Below, one piece after another: positions 6,188 through 15,900 of a stretch of 64,000 nt of DNA (positions within the stretch are counted from its first letter, which is position 1; every line of letters begins with the position of its first letter). Below the pieces are notes generated by a model. It ran no database searches and was not told the DNA's origin. It saw only the letters and a program-made list of their open reading frames with translations. The position numbers and the translations under genes were made by a program. The stretch is from CAZISM01 sp964541895 (lineage in GTDB: Bacteria; Zhuqueibacterota; Zhuqueibacteria; Residuimicrobiales; Residuimicrobiaceae). The stretch lies in the NCBI GenBank assembly GCA_964541895.1, contig CAZISM010000015.1:1-64000 (forward strand). The letters are read 5' to 3'.

Positions 6188-8931
6188 TGAAGATCCCCGC
6201 TGCCACAATACGGCTGCTCCTGGTCCTGATCGTCCCTGCCCTCAGCGCCACGGTAGAAGCTACCAACAGCGGACAACCGATTCGGGTGGAACCCCAAAAA
6301 ACGGTTACGACCATTTGGCGGATCACAAACCCGCACCCGGTCGCCATGCGCTATGCGGCACAGATCCGCCTGCCTGAGAGGTGGAAATCGCTCAGCGGGC
6401 CGGCGGAATTTGATGTGGCTGCTGATAGCAGCGTTCTCCAGCTCTGGTGTCTGTACGTGCCGCAGGCGACCCATTCAGACACCTTTCAGGTCAGACTCCT
6501 GATCCGCAACGCATCCCGTCCGGCAAAAGTCGACAGCGGCTCGGTTGCCGTCGTAGTAGTGCCTTTTAAAAAACTGGCGGTAAAACCGGTGGAAATTCCT
6601 GCACTGGTCATTGCCGGCGACGCCTGTGCCTTGACCTACCTGGTCAGCAATGAAAGCAATATAGGCGACACGGTTCGAACCGGTCTGCGTTACGACGATG
6701 AAAGCATCCCGGGGCTGGCAGGGCCCTCGTTCTGGCTGAATCCCGGCGAACAGCGAACCGTGAATCTGAGGCTGCCGACCAATGCCCATCTGACCAAAGC
6801 GGCCAATCAAGGGCCCATCTTTTATGTGCAGCTGGGAGATGATGCGGCTACGCGTCAATCCACACGGTCGTTCGTTCAGGTGATTCCAAGGATCGCGGAA
6901 GAGGTGGATCCGTACCATCGGCTTCCCGTCGGCCTGACCTTGACCCGGGTTACGCAGTCAGGAACCAGTAAAAAGTCCGGTTTTCAGGCAGATCTGTATG
7001 CCGAAGGCACATTGGATGAAGAACAGATGCAGCGGTTCGAATTACGGCTAAAGGGTCCTGATATCTATGATCGCAGCTATTTCGCCCTTCATGATGAATA
7101 CTATGCCAGCTACTCCAGCGACCGCATGGCGTTCAATGCCGGCGACCGGCTGTATTCACTCTCCCGTCTTACCGAAACCTATCGGTACGGCCGGGGCTTC
7201 TCCGGGCGGTATCGCTATGGTCGCTGGCAGAGCAGCGCCTACTGGATGAAAACCCGCTGGTTGATCCTGCCGGAGGAGCAGATCGCAGGACAGGTAGAGT
7301 ACGCGTTGTCAGCACGCAACAGCGTTGGAGTAAATTATCTGCAGAAAAGAGCCGGCTCGCGCAACGGCGACATTTTCAGCGTGTCCGGCAAGCTGCAGCC
7401 GACGCAGACGATGCACATAAACCTGGAAGGCGCCCTCAGCCCCCAAGCCGGTCGGGCCCAATATGCCTGCAACGTGGATCTGCTGGGCACCATGCCGGCC
7501 GTGCAGTATTTCGTAAGCTACATCCATGCCGGTCCGCGATTCCCCGGTTATTTTCACGATACGCAATTTATCAATGCAGGGGCCTCGATTCGAACCATCG
7601 GTGCGCTCCGGTTCAATATCAATCTTTCCCGGCGCAATGAGAACATTCTTTCCGACAGCACCCTGTTCGCTTCTCCGCAAACCAGGGAAAACGATTTCGG
7701 TATGCATTACCACTGGAAGAACGGTTCGCATATCGCTGTGAACTGGATCGATCATAATTCACAGGACCGGCTTCCGGTTTCCACTTTTGATTACCGGGAA
7801 CAAAAAATGAGAGTGCTGCTGGGCCAATCGATCTCCCGGTTCAATTATGAGCTGGCCCTGGAATCGGGCAAAACCTTGAACAACATGGTCAACCGAATGC
7901 TGCCGATGGAGCGGGTGACGGCGTTCCTGACCTACAACGCCGGCAGCCGCCAGAGCCTGCGCAGCTTTGTGTCCTACTCCAACGACAATCGAACCACGGC
8001 GCAAAAGCAGCGCCAATTTACCCTCGGCGCCAGTGCGCGCTGGCAGTTCAGTGAAAAAACCTTTCTCTCCGTCGAGTATCAGAACAAACAGGATCTGGAA
8101 GATTATTACCGCAACCGCAACATGTACCAGATCGATTTTTCTCAGACTCTCCTCTATTCCCACCAACTTTCCGTGCGCGGCCGGCGAACGTTGAGCAGCT
8201 TTTCGCTGCAGGATAAAACAACCGCCTGGATGGTGGATTACAGAATACCGTTTAACCTGCCCCTGACGAAAATCAAAAACAGGGCGGCCGTGGAAGGTGT
8301 GGTCCTGGAAACGGCCGGCAAGCAGCCGGTTAAAGACCTCGTCGTACAATTGAACGGCCTCGCCATGGTGACCGATCGTCAGGGCCGTTTTATGTTCCCG
8401 GCTTTGAAACCCGGCCAGTATTACCTGACCATCGAATGCAGCAAAATGGGCATCCATTACGTCACCGATCAAAAAATGCCGATGGAGCTCCATTTACAGG
8501 ATGGGGACACCTATCAATTGTCCATCGGGGTCAGCCACAGTGCCGGTTTCAGCGGCACGCTTTTGCTCATGCCGCTCCATGACGCCGGCGGGGCTGCGGG
8601 CTCTGCGGCCGCAGAGGACCGTTTCATCATCGGCAACGGCGTCCTGACCGAAGCCGATTCGGATACGGCAAAAGGGTTGGCCTATACGGCGGTAGAGCTG
8701 AGCAAGGACGATGAATCGCTCTGGCGGACGACGGACAGCGAAGGCCGTTTCACCTTTGAAGATCTGCGTCCCGGATCATGGACCTGCAAGATCTATCAGA
8801 ACAACATTCCCGAAAACTATTATCTGGAAAAGGAGACGTTTATGGTGGATCTGCCGGCCGGATCACAAAAGCACATTGATATAAAAGTATTACCCAAAAA
8901 ACGAAAAATACGCATGTTGACAAAACCTTGA
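6187..8931 (+). CDS. Usher-like outer-membrane beta-barrel protein with Ig-like N-terminus and two C-terminal carboxypeptidase-regulatory-like domains
   Basis: 914 aa from the ATG at 6187 (a GTG at 6184 is the alternative); it overlaps the chaperone stop by one base. Order: signal peptide to about 22; two Ig/NEW3-like domains to about 230. A long region, about 235-690, then shows dense alternating aromatic and polar residues (SLSRLTETYRYGRGF, GRYRYGRWQSSAYW, YALSARNSVGVNY), as in a large outer-membrane barrel. Two beta-sandwich modules of CarboxypepD_reg/CNA-B type follow, near 698-775 (VTDRQGRFMFPALKPGQYY) and 818-905 (TTDSEGRFTFEDLRPGSW). Length and position next to a chaperone match fimbrial ushers such as FimD or CfaC, which secrete and assemble subunits, but no clear usher plug or N-terminal usher domain is visible. 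Distant usher or a new barrel class. Confidence 0.6.
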   Translation: MKIPAATIRLLLVLIVPALSATVEATNSGQPIRVEPQKTVTTIWRITNPHPVAMRYAAQIRLPERWKSLSGPAEFDVAADSSVLQLWCLYVPQATHSDTFQVRLLIRNASRPAKVDSGSVAVVVVPFKKLAVKPVEIPALVIAGDACALTYLVSNESNIGDTVRTGLRYDDESIPGLAGPSFWLNPGEQRTVNLRLPTNAHLTKAANQGPIFYVQLGDDAATRQSTRSFVQVIPRIAEEVDPYHRLPVGLTLTRVTQSGTSKKSGFQADLYAEGTLDEEQMQRFELRLKGPDIYDRSYFALHDEYYASYSSDRMAFNAGDRLYSLSRLTETYRYGRGFSGRYRYGRWQSSAYWMKTRWLILPEEQIAGQVEYALSARNSVGVNYLQKRAGSRNGDIFSVSGKLQPTQTMHINLEGALSPQAGRAQYACNVDLLGTMPAVQYFVSYIHAGPRFPGYFHDTQFINAGASIRTIGALRFNINLSRRNENILSDSTLFASPQTRENDFGMHYHWKNGSHIAVNWIDHNSQDRLPVSTFDYREQKMRVLLGQSISRFNYELALESGKTLNNMVNRMLPMERVTAFLTYNAGSRQSLRSFVSYSNDNRTTAQKQRQFTLGASARWQFSEKTFLSVEYQNKQDLEDYYRNRNMYQIDFSQTLLYSHQLSVRGRRTLSSFSLQDKTTAWMVDYRIPFNLPLTKIKNRAAVEGVVLETAGKQPVKDLVVQLNGLAMVTDRQGRFMFPALKPGQYYLTIECSKMGIHYVTDQKMPMELHLQDGDTYQLSIGVSHSAGFSGTLLLMPLHDAGGAAGSAAAEDRFIIGNGVLTEADSDTAKGLAYTAVELSKDDESLWRTTDSEGRFTFEDLRPGSWTCKIYQNNIPENYYLEKETFMVDLPAGSQKHIDIKVLPKKRKIRMLTKP

Positions 8932-9067
8932 GCATCCCAGCCATCGCTTCATTGCATCCGCCTTTCCAATCCGCAACCTTGAGCCTTGCTTTCAAAGCTG
9001 CCAGCCGATTTCTGGCATACTTGTTGAAGAAATTATTTATTAACATGCAGGCCCTAACCGCAATCAG

Positions 9068-9098
9068 TTGACAATAATCAAGTTATTAACAATATGAT
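9068..9098 (+). promoter_or_regulatory. Possible sigma-70 promoter of the giant surface protein gene
   Basis: TTGACA at 9068-9073 and TATGAT at 9093-9098 with a 19-base spacer, about 100 bases before the ATG at 9198. The spacer is longer than ideal; a 17-base spacer gives AATATG. It lies in the 266-bp gap 8932-9197, which otherwise shows nothing. Confidence 0.4.
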
Positions 9099-9197
9099 CA
9101 AAGAGTGACCGCGTGAACTGGTGACTGAGACACCCACTTTTATCAAAAGTGTTCGCTTCAGGCCACACGTTCAAGCAGCTCTTGATGAGGAGGCCAT

Positions 9198-12100
9198 ATG
9201 AAACGTTCCACTAATCCACGTCTTTCGGATAACCGGCGGCGGCACCCGTCACAACGCCTGTGGCAATGGCTCGGTGCCCGATATCGAATTTGGTTCATTA
9301 TGATCTGTGTGGCATGCGGTCACCTGTTGCTGCCATCATCCTTCGCCCGGGCCGGCACCGCCGGATTTCAGGAGTACCTGATTCCCGGCCAGGAGACGTT
9401 GCTGCGGACCAACTATGCCGCCATCGACAACAATCCAACGGTCGGCAACAGCATGCACTGCGTCATCAGCGTCACTGCCAGCGCCGAAGGCACGGTGGTC
9501 AATTACGATCACTGGGAAAACGGCTACGGGACACCCGATCAGGTCATCACCCTCAACACCGGGCAATATCACGTTTTTGAATCCGCCAGCATCCCGGCTA
9601 ATCCCCGCGGCACCGGCACCTATTATGACGGCGGCGACCGCATCACCGTCGTCGGCGGGCCGGTTTTTGTCACCCGCGCCAGCTGGCCCGAAAGCCCGGG
9701 CGTGGTCATGGCCACCGCCTTTGAGATCCTGCCGGTGCAGGCCATGTCCACAACATTTGAAATGCCGGTAGGCGCGGAACTCAATCAGAACGACCGTAAC
9801 AAGCCGTTCGCCGATTTCGAGAGCGTCATTCTCATGATTCAATCCACCAGGGACAACAACACCATTACCGTCAAACGACCGAACAACACCGTATTATGGA
9901 CCGGCACACTGAACAAAGGACAATCGGTGACCGACGCCGCGCTCCGGCAGATCCAAAAGGGCAGCACGGTGGCAGCCACCTATCCTGTTCAGATCCAATT
10001 TTTAACCGGTCGTGCTGTGTCCAACTCGGCATCGCAGATCAACGGTTTTACCGGCGTCCCCGCCTCGTTGTGGTCGAATAAATACAGCGCGCCCGTTATC
10101 AGTTTTACGGCGGGGAGTGCCAGTCAGATCAATTCGCGCAGCGATGTGTATGTGTACAATCCGAACACCAGCGCCATCACCATCACCTACCGGGATTCAA
10201 CCACCGGCACGTTCACCGTGGCGGCCAAAGAGCTGGCCTCCTTTGCCCAGAAAACCGGGCATTACGCGCCGCGCAACTATGGCGTCTGGTTCGAGGGTTC
10301 TGATACCTTTTGGGGCTTTAGCGAAACCGGTTCCGGCTACGACACCTGGGATTGGGGCTCGGTGCTGGTGCCGGATTATTATTGCAGGAAAAATTACGTT
10401 GTGGGCTGGGCGCCGGGCGATCTTGAAGGCGAGAACAACTATTCCAGCGTATTTGTCATGGCCAGAAAACCAAATACTACTGTCTTTGTCGATTATAACC
10501 AGGACAACGTCGTGGATCAGACCCTGGTCCTGAATTTTCCCCAGGTCGCCCAGATTACGGATCCCACCGATGCCAACATGTCCGGCGCCCGCATCTGGGG
10601 AACCGATACGCTGGCCATGACCTATGGCGAAATCTCCGGCTCGCCGACCCCTATTGGCAGCCCGGCGCTGGATCTCGGCTATACCATTCTGCCGCTGGCG
10701 GAGGAATTTGTCGATCAGGTCCTGACCATTCAGAAAAACGTAAACACGGACACCGTTGTCATTGGCCGGCCGGCCTCTTTTGATATCAAGGTGAGTGCGC
10801 ACAGTTATGTGGTCGGCAGCATAACCGTGACCGAACATTTACCTCTCGGCTGGCAGTATGTCGAAGGTTCCACCACCCTGACGTTTTCGAACGGATCACC
10901 CCAGGCTTCGGCCGAACCCGTTATCACCGGTAACGTGGTCGACGGCTATACCCTGATATGGAATCTGGGCTACACACTCAATACCGACGAATATATAACA
11001 CTGACCTTTTCAGCGGTGCCGACCTCTGCGGCCGCAGAAGGAGTGACCCAAAATTGCGCTGAAGTGAGCGGCAGCTACGGTGGTACTACTTTTAATCCGG
11101 ACGACTGCATGTACATGCAAACGGAAAAAGGGGCAACCATCGGCGACCATGTCTGGAACGACAGCGATCGCGACGGTATTGTGGACGACGGCGAATCCGG
11201 CCTGGCCCATATCAAACTGTATCTGCTCGGCAGCAGCGGCGCTCTCTACGACAGCACCATCACCAACGGCGTCGGCGATTACCTGTTTGCCCATGTGCCG
11301 CATGGCAGCTATTCCGTACAGGTGGTCGCTTCCAGCCTGCCGGCCGGTTATACCTGCACCACCGGTAACCAGCCGCTGGCGGTCACCGTGCAAGCCGGTG
11401 ACTCTTTATTAACAGCGGATTTCGGCTATAGCCAGGATATGGATTATGGCGATGCCCCGGATCCCTCCTACCCCACGCTGCTGGCGAACAACGGCGCCAG
11501 ACACGTCATCATACCCGGTTACTATCTGGGCGCCGGCGTTGATGCTGAAATCGACGGGCAACCATCACCCGACGCCGACGGCGATGATACCGATTCGGCC
11601 GCCAACGACGACGACGGCGTGGTTTTCGACTCCGACTTCGTACCCGGCGATACCGCCGCTGTGACCGTCACCGCATCGGCCGCAGGATTGCTGAACGCCT
11701 GGATCGATTATAATCGCGATGGCGACTGGAATGATCAGGGCGAGCAGATATTCATCAATCAGATCCTGAACGCCGGCAGCAACATCTTGCATTTTGCAGT
11801 GCCAGCAACAGCTGCCGAAGGCGCCAGTTTTGCCAGATTTCGTTTCAGCACGCAGGGCGATTTGCAGCCCACAGGTCTGGCTCCTGACGGCGAAGTGGAA
11901 GAATATCGCATCACCCTGCAGCCGGCTCCGGCCGATTTGCGACTCGACAAGTCGGTCGATAGCGCGGCTCCGTCATTGAACGCCAATGTGGTCTTTACCC
12001 TCCATGTGGTAAACGACGGTCCTGGTGCGGCAGGCAACGTTTCGGTCAGCGACCTGTTGCCCAACGGGCTGTCCTATGTTTCAGACAGCGGCCAGGGATC

Positions 12101-14150
12101 CTATGACAGCGGCAGCGGCATCTGGCAGATCGGCGCCATGGCCGTACATGACTCTGTGACGCTGCAGATCACGGCGAAAGTCGATTCGACCGGCCGCAGA
12201 ATAAACACGGCAGAGATCGTAACATCCGACCGGCCGGATCGGGACTCTACGCCTGATAACCATCTCTTCACCGAAGATGACCAGGACAGTGCCGGCGTGT
12301 ACATTGCCCAGGCGGCTGATCTTGAACTGAAAAAAACCGCCGCTAAAAGAACGGCGAACGTGGATACCCATGTTTCCTTCACGCTGAGCTTAAGCAACCA
12401 CGGGCCGGACGAGGCCACCGGCGTGCAGGTGCAGGATCTGTTGCCCGCGGGCCTGATGTTCATTTCGGAAAGCAGCAACGGCAATTATAATCCGGCCACC
12501 GGTATCTGGAGCGTCGGCAGCCTGGCGGTCGGCCGCGTCGACACCCTGCAGATCGTCACCCAGATCACCGCGTCAGGTACTATCAAGAATACGGCGCAAG
12601 TATACAGCAGCGATCAGTATGATCCCAATTCCGTGCCCAACAACAACAACGCAGAGGAAAATGATCAAGACTCTGTAACGGTGTCCGTGGCGGCTGCCGC
12701 GGATCTGCAACTGGCCAAAACAGTGAACCAGCCCGCACCGAATCTGAACAGCACCGTCATCTACACGCTTGCGGTGACCAACGACGGTCCGGACGCGGCA
12801 AGCGGCGTACAGGTACGTGACCAGTTGCCGGCCGGCCTGGCCTGGATTTCCGATGACGGCAACGGTCTCTATGATCATGGCACCGGTTTGTGGAACATCG
12901 GTGCCCTGGCCATACACCATACCGCCGTGCTGCACATCACCGCGCAAGTGATTTCGTTCGAGCAGTCGAATAATACGGCAGAGATTTCGCGCAGCGACCA
13001 GTTCGACCCGGATTCGACGCCTGACAACGCCAACGCTCTGGAGGATGACCAGCAATCCGTCGTTCTCTCCGGGCAGGCGCTTGATTTCGGCGATGCGCCC
13101 GCAGAGACCTATCCCACCTCTGAAAGCGCGAACGGCGCACGGCACGCCATCGTGCCTGGTATACACCTTGGCGCCGGCGTAGACGCTGATGCCGATGGCC
13201 AGGGCAGCGGCACGGCTACGGGCGACGACAGCGATAATGCCACCAACGACGAAGATGGGGTTGTCTTTACCTCCGCCCCTTCGCCGGGCAGTGTTGCCAC
13301 CGTCTCTATAACCGCCTCCGCAGACGGCTTTCTCAACGCCTGGGCCGATTTCAATCGCGACGGCGACTGGAACGATGACAGAGAACAGATTTTCAACAAC
13401 CTGGTTATGCATGCCGGCGGCAACTCGCTGACCTATCAGGTGCCGGCGGATGCAATCCTCGGATCAACCTTTTTCAGATTTCGTTTCAGCAGCCAGCAGG
13501 ATCTGTTGCCCACCGGCCTGGCGATAGATGGTGAAGTGGAAGACTATCAGGTCGACGTGCTGCTGCCGGTGGAGCTCGCCATGTTTGTGGCCCAGGTGCA
13601 GAATGGCATGGCTGTCCTGCAATGGACCACACAATCCGAAACGGAAAATATCGGCTTTCATATCTACCGGGCCGATTCGCTCCATGGCGCGTATCGCCAG
13701 ATCAGCGACGTTCTCATCCAGGGCGCCGGTACCACGCAAGCGGTGCACCGCTACAGTTATACCGATGCCCATATTGTGCCGGGCACCACCTATTATTACA
13801 AGCTGGCGGATGTCGACTTTAAAGGTCATCTTACGCTGCACGGCCCGGTTCGTCTGGAGGTGCCCTTGCCGAGCGAGTACGAGCTCCTGATGAACTATCC
13901 CAACCCGTTTAATCCGGAGACCAAAATAACGTTTCGCACCAGGGAAGCAGGATTTGTGCGAGTCAACATTTACAACCTGCAGGGCCAGCTGGTCCGGCAG
14001 CTGGTTTCCGGGCAATACAATCCCGGTACATTTTCGGCCATCTGGAACGGCAAGGATGACAACGGCCACGCCGTCACCAGCGGTATATACATCTATACCA
14101 TGGAAGCCAACGGATTCAAACAGAGCAGGAAAATGAATTTCATCAAATAA
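9198..14150 (+). CDS. 1650-aa exported multidomain surface protein (IgGFc-binding-like, SdrD B, GEVED, DUF11 repeats, Por-type tail)
   Basis: Start fixed by GAGGAGG five bases before the ATG. A long basic leader and hydrophobic segment (about 31-50) form an extended signal peptide. Then: an IgGFc-binding-protein N-terminal-like region about 55-505 (VNYDHWENGYG, VTRASWPESPGVV); a DUF11-like domain about 506-640; an SdrD B-like domain 645-748 (IGDHVWNDSDRDGI). A GEVED domain follows at 749-907 (GDAPDPSYPT, GEVEEYRI), then three DUF11 repeats about 912-1031, 1038-1165 and 1168-1291, and a second GEVED domain 1295-1454. The protein ends with an Fn3-like domain and a FlgD-like/Por secretion tail 1558-1650 (MNYPNPFNPETKI, TSGIYIYTM). 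DxDxDG-type acidic loops suggest calcium binding. Likely a cell-surface stalk or adhesin, possibly exported by a type-IX-like route. Confidence 0.85.
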   Translation: MKRSTNPRLSDNRRRHPSQRLWQWLGARYRIWFIMICVACGHLLLPSSFARAGTAGFQEYLIPGQETLLRTNYAAIDNNPTVGNSMHCVISVTASAEGTVVNYDHWENGYGTPDQVITLNTGQYHVFESASIPANPRGTGTYYDGGDRITVVGGPVFVTRASWPESPGVVMATAFEILPVQAMSTTFEMPVGAELNQNDRNKPFADFESVILMIQSTRDNNTITVKRPNNTVLWTGTLNKGQSVTDAALRQIQKGSTVAATYPVQIQFLTGRAVSNSASQINGFTGVPASLWSNKYSAPVISFTAGSASQINSRSDVYVYNPNTSAITITYRDSTTGTFTVAAKELASFAQKTGHYAPRNYGVWFEGSDTFWGFSETGSGYDTWDWGSVLVPDYYCRKNYVVGWAPGDLEGENNYSSVFVMARKPNTTVFVDYNQDNVVDQTLVLNFPQVAQITDPTDANMSGARIWGTDTLAMTYGEISGSPTPIGSPALDLGYTILPLAEEFVDQVLTIQKNVNTDTVVIGRPASFDIKVSAHSYVVGSITVTEHLPLGWQYVEGSTTLTFSNGSPQASAEPVITGNVVDGYTLIWNLGYTLNTDEYITLTFSAVPTSAAAEGVTQNCAEVSGSYGGTTFNPDDCMYMQTEKGATIGDHVWNDSDRDGIVDDGESGLAHIKLYLLGSSGALYDSTITNGVGDYLFAHVPHGSYSVQVVASSLPAGYTCTTGNQPLAVTVQAGDSLLTADFGYSQDMDYGDAPDPSYPTLLANNGARHVIIPGYYLGAGVDAEIDGQPSPDADGDDTDSAANDDDGVVFDSDFVPGDTAAVTVTASAAGLLNAWIDYNRDGDWNDQGEQIFINQILNAGSNILHFAVPATAAEGASFARFRFSTQGDLQPTGLAPDGEVEEYRITLQPAPADLRLDKSVDSAAPSLNANVVFTLHVVNDGPGAAGNVSVSDLLPNGLSYVSDSGQGSYDSGSGIWQIGAMAVHDSVTLQITAKVDSTGRRINTAEIVTSDRPDRDSTPDNHLFTEDDQDSAGVYIAQAADLELKKTAAKRTANVDTHVSFTLSLSNHGPDEATGVQVQDLLPAGLMFISESSNGNYNPATGIWSVGSLAVGRVDTLQIVTQITASGTIKNTAQVYSSDQYDPNSVPNNNNAEENDQDSVTVSVAAAADLQLAKTVNQPAPNLNSTVIYTLAVTNDGPDAASGVQVRDQLPAGLAWISDDGNGLYDHGTGLWNIGALAIHHTAVLHITAQVISFEQSNNTAEISRSDQFDPDSTPDNANALEDDQQSVVLSGQALDFGDAPAETYPTSESANGARHAIVPGIHLGAGVDADADGQGSGTATGDDSDNATNDEDGVVFTSAPSPGSVATVSITASADGFLNAWADFNRDGDWNDDREQIFNNLVMHAGGNSLTYQVPADAILGSTFFRFRFSSQQDLLPTGLAIDGEVEDYQVDVLLPVELAMFVAQVQNGMAVLQWTTQSETENIGFHIYRADSLHGAYRQISDVLIQGAGTTQAVHRYSYTDAHIVPGTTYYYKLADVDFKGHLTLHGPVRLEVPLPSEYELLMNYPNPFNPETKITFRTREAGFVRVNIYNLQGQLVRQLVSGQYNPGTFSAIWNGKDDNGHAVTSGIYIYTMEANGFKQSRKMNFIK

Positions 14151-14155
14151 CGTAA

Positions 14156-14199
14156 GGGCGAAGCATCCCGGCCATCCTCAGGATCGGGATGCTTCGCCC
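14156..14199 (+). terminator. Hairpin terminator after the giant surface protein gene
   Basis: Perfect 15-base arms GGGCGAAGCATCCCG (14156-14170) and CGGGATGCTTCGCCC (14185-14199), with a further ATCCT/AGGAT pairing in the loop. It begins six bases after the stop. The T tract is poor (CTTTGCTGTGATTTT), so termination strength is uncertain. Confidence 0.75.
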
Positions 14200-14273
14200 C
14201 TTTGCTGTGATTTTCCTTGATTTTGCAGATTTCGCTAAGTATCTTTTCTGCCAAGATAACTTGCGAGACTGCC

Positions 14274-15830
14274 ATGAACACCTCCTGCGATCGCCGTACC
14301 TTTATGCGCCTGAGCGGAGCCGGCCTGGCCGGCCTGATCGCCACAGCCGCAAAAAGCGCTGAAATACATCAGACCCTTCCCAACATTGTGCTCATATATG
14401 CCGATGATCTTGGCTATGGCGACGTCGGCTGCTACGGCGCCAAACGCATCGCGACGCCGAACATCGACCGGCTCGCCGGCCAGGGCATCCGTTTTACCAA
14501 TGCCCACTCTTCGTCCGCCACCTGCACGCCATCGCGCTATTCGCTGCTGACCGGCCAATACGCCTGGCGTAAATCCAACACGGGCATCGCCGCCGGCAAC
14601 GCCGGCGCCATTATCGCACCTGATCGGTACACCCTGCCGAAAATGCTGCAGCAGGCCGGATACAAAACCGCCGTCATCGGCAAATGGCACCTCGGTCTGG
14701 GGCCGCAAACAGGCCCTGACTGGAACAGCGCTATTGCGCCCGGACCGCTGGAAATCGGCTTTGATTATGCCTATATCATTCCGGCCACCGGCGACCGTGT
14801 GCCCTGCGTCTATGTCGAAAATCATCACGTCGACGGCCTTGATGCCAATGATCCCATTCGGGTAAGTTACGATCAGCCGCTCCTCGAGGAACCAACCGGC
14901 AAGGATCACCCGGAACTGCTGAGCATGCACCCCAGTCATGGCCACAACCAGACCATCATCAACGGCATCAGCCGGATCGGCTATATGAGCGGCGGCAAGT
15001 CCGCCCGCTGGGTGGATGAAGATATGGCCGATGTCATCACAGGCAAAGCGATCCGCTTTATCGAGCAAAAGAGAGACAAACCGTTTTTTCTTTATTTTGC
15101 CACCCATGACATTCATGTGCCGCGCGTGCCACACCGCCGTTTTGCCGGCAAAAGCGGTTTGGGAAACCGTGGTGACGCCATCCTTGCTTTTGACTGGTCA
15201 GTGGGAGAGATTATGACCGCTCTTGAGCGGATGCAACTGGCGCACAACACGCTGGTCATCTGCACCAGCGATAACGGACCGGTTGTGGACGACGGCTATC
15301 ATGATCGCTCGCTGGAACTGTTGCAGGATCACAAACCGGCAGGCCCCTTGCGCGGCGGCAAATACAGCGCCTTTGATGCCGGCACAAGAGTACCGTTTGT
15401 GGTGCGCTGGCCGGCACAATGTCAGGCGGGCGTTTCCGACGCCCTCTGCAGTCAGCTCGATCTTTTTGCCTCTCTGGCCGAATTGACCGGGCAGTCGCTT
15501 CCCGGCGAGGCGGCGCCCGACAGTTTTAACCAACTGGCTACCCTGACCGGGAAACGCCGTCAGGATAGGGATTATCTCATTGAACAGGCCTCCTCTGGCG
15601 CGCTCTCTATCATACAGAAGGGGTGGAAATATATCGAACCAAAGGACGGCATTAAAGTGCACCCTAATACCGGTATCGAGATGGGTCACGATCCTCTGCC
15701 GCAGTTATACGATCTCACCACAGATATCGGCGAGCAGCACAACCTGGCTTTAAAATATCCTGAAAAGGCAAAGGCACTGTCAGCGCAGCTGCAGCAGCTC
15801 CGGACGGCTGCGCGGACGCGTCCGCAATAG
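14274..15830 (+). CDS. Sulfatase (arylsulfatase/S1 family) with Tat-type signal
   Basis: 518 aa from the ATG at 14274, which places a twin-arginine motif (DRRTFMRLSGAG) at the N-terminus; an in-frame start at 14217 would only prepend residues. The sulfatase signature CTPSR is at Cys84, the cysteine that FGE or a radical-SAM enzyme converts to formylglycine. Metal-site blocks IYADDLGYGDVG, GKWHLG and TSDNGP are all present, and the C-terminal part (QLYDLTTDIGEQHNLA) is typical of S1 sulfatases. It should hydrolyse sulfate esters of sugars or other small compounds outside the cytoplasm. It follows a terminator and starts a rightward gene run. Export of a folded, already matured enzyme by Tat fits cytoplasmic formylglycine formation. 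Substrate unknown. Confidence 0.92.
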   Translation: MNTSCDRRTFMRLSGAGLAGLIATAAKSAEIHQTLPNIVLIYADDLGYGDVGCYGAKRIATPNIDRLAGQGIRFTNAHSSSATCTPSRYSLLTGQYAWRKSNTGIAAGNAGAIIAPDRYTLPKMLQQAGYKTAVIGKWHLGLGPQTGPDWNSAIAPGPLEIGFDYAYIIPATGDRVPCVYVENHHVDGLDANDPIRVSYDQPLLEEPTGKDHPELLSMHPSHGHNQTIINGISRIGYMSGGKSARWVDEDMADVITGKAIRFIEQKRDKPFFLYFATHDIHVPRVPHRRFAGKSGLGNRGDAILAFDWSVGEIMTALERMQLAHNTLVICTSDNGPVVDDGYHDRSLELLQDHKPAGPLRGGKYSAFDAGTRVPFVVRWPAQCQAGVSDALCSQLDLFASLAELTGQSLPGEAAPDSFNQLATLTGKRRQDRDYLIEQASSGALSIIQKGWKYIEPKDGIKVHPNTGIEMGHDPLPQLYDLTTDIGEQHNLALKYPEKAKALSAQLQQLRTAARTRPQ

Positions 15831-15900
15831 CGATTACAAGACACAACAGTTCGAATCGACGCACGAGTCGGAACATCAGGTACGGGCAGAGGACAGGTGC

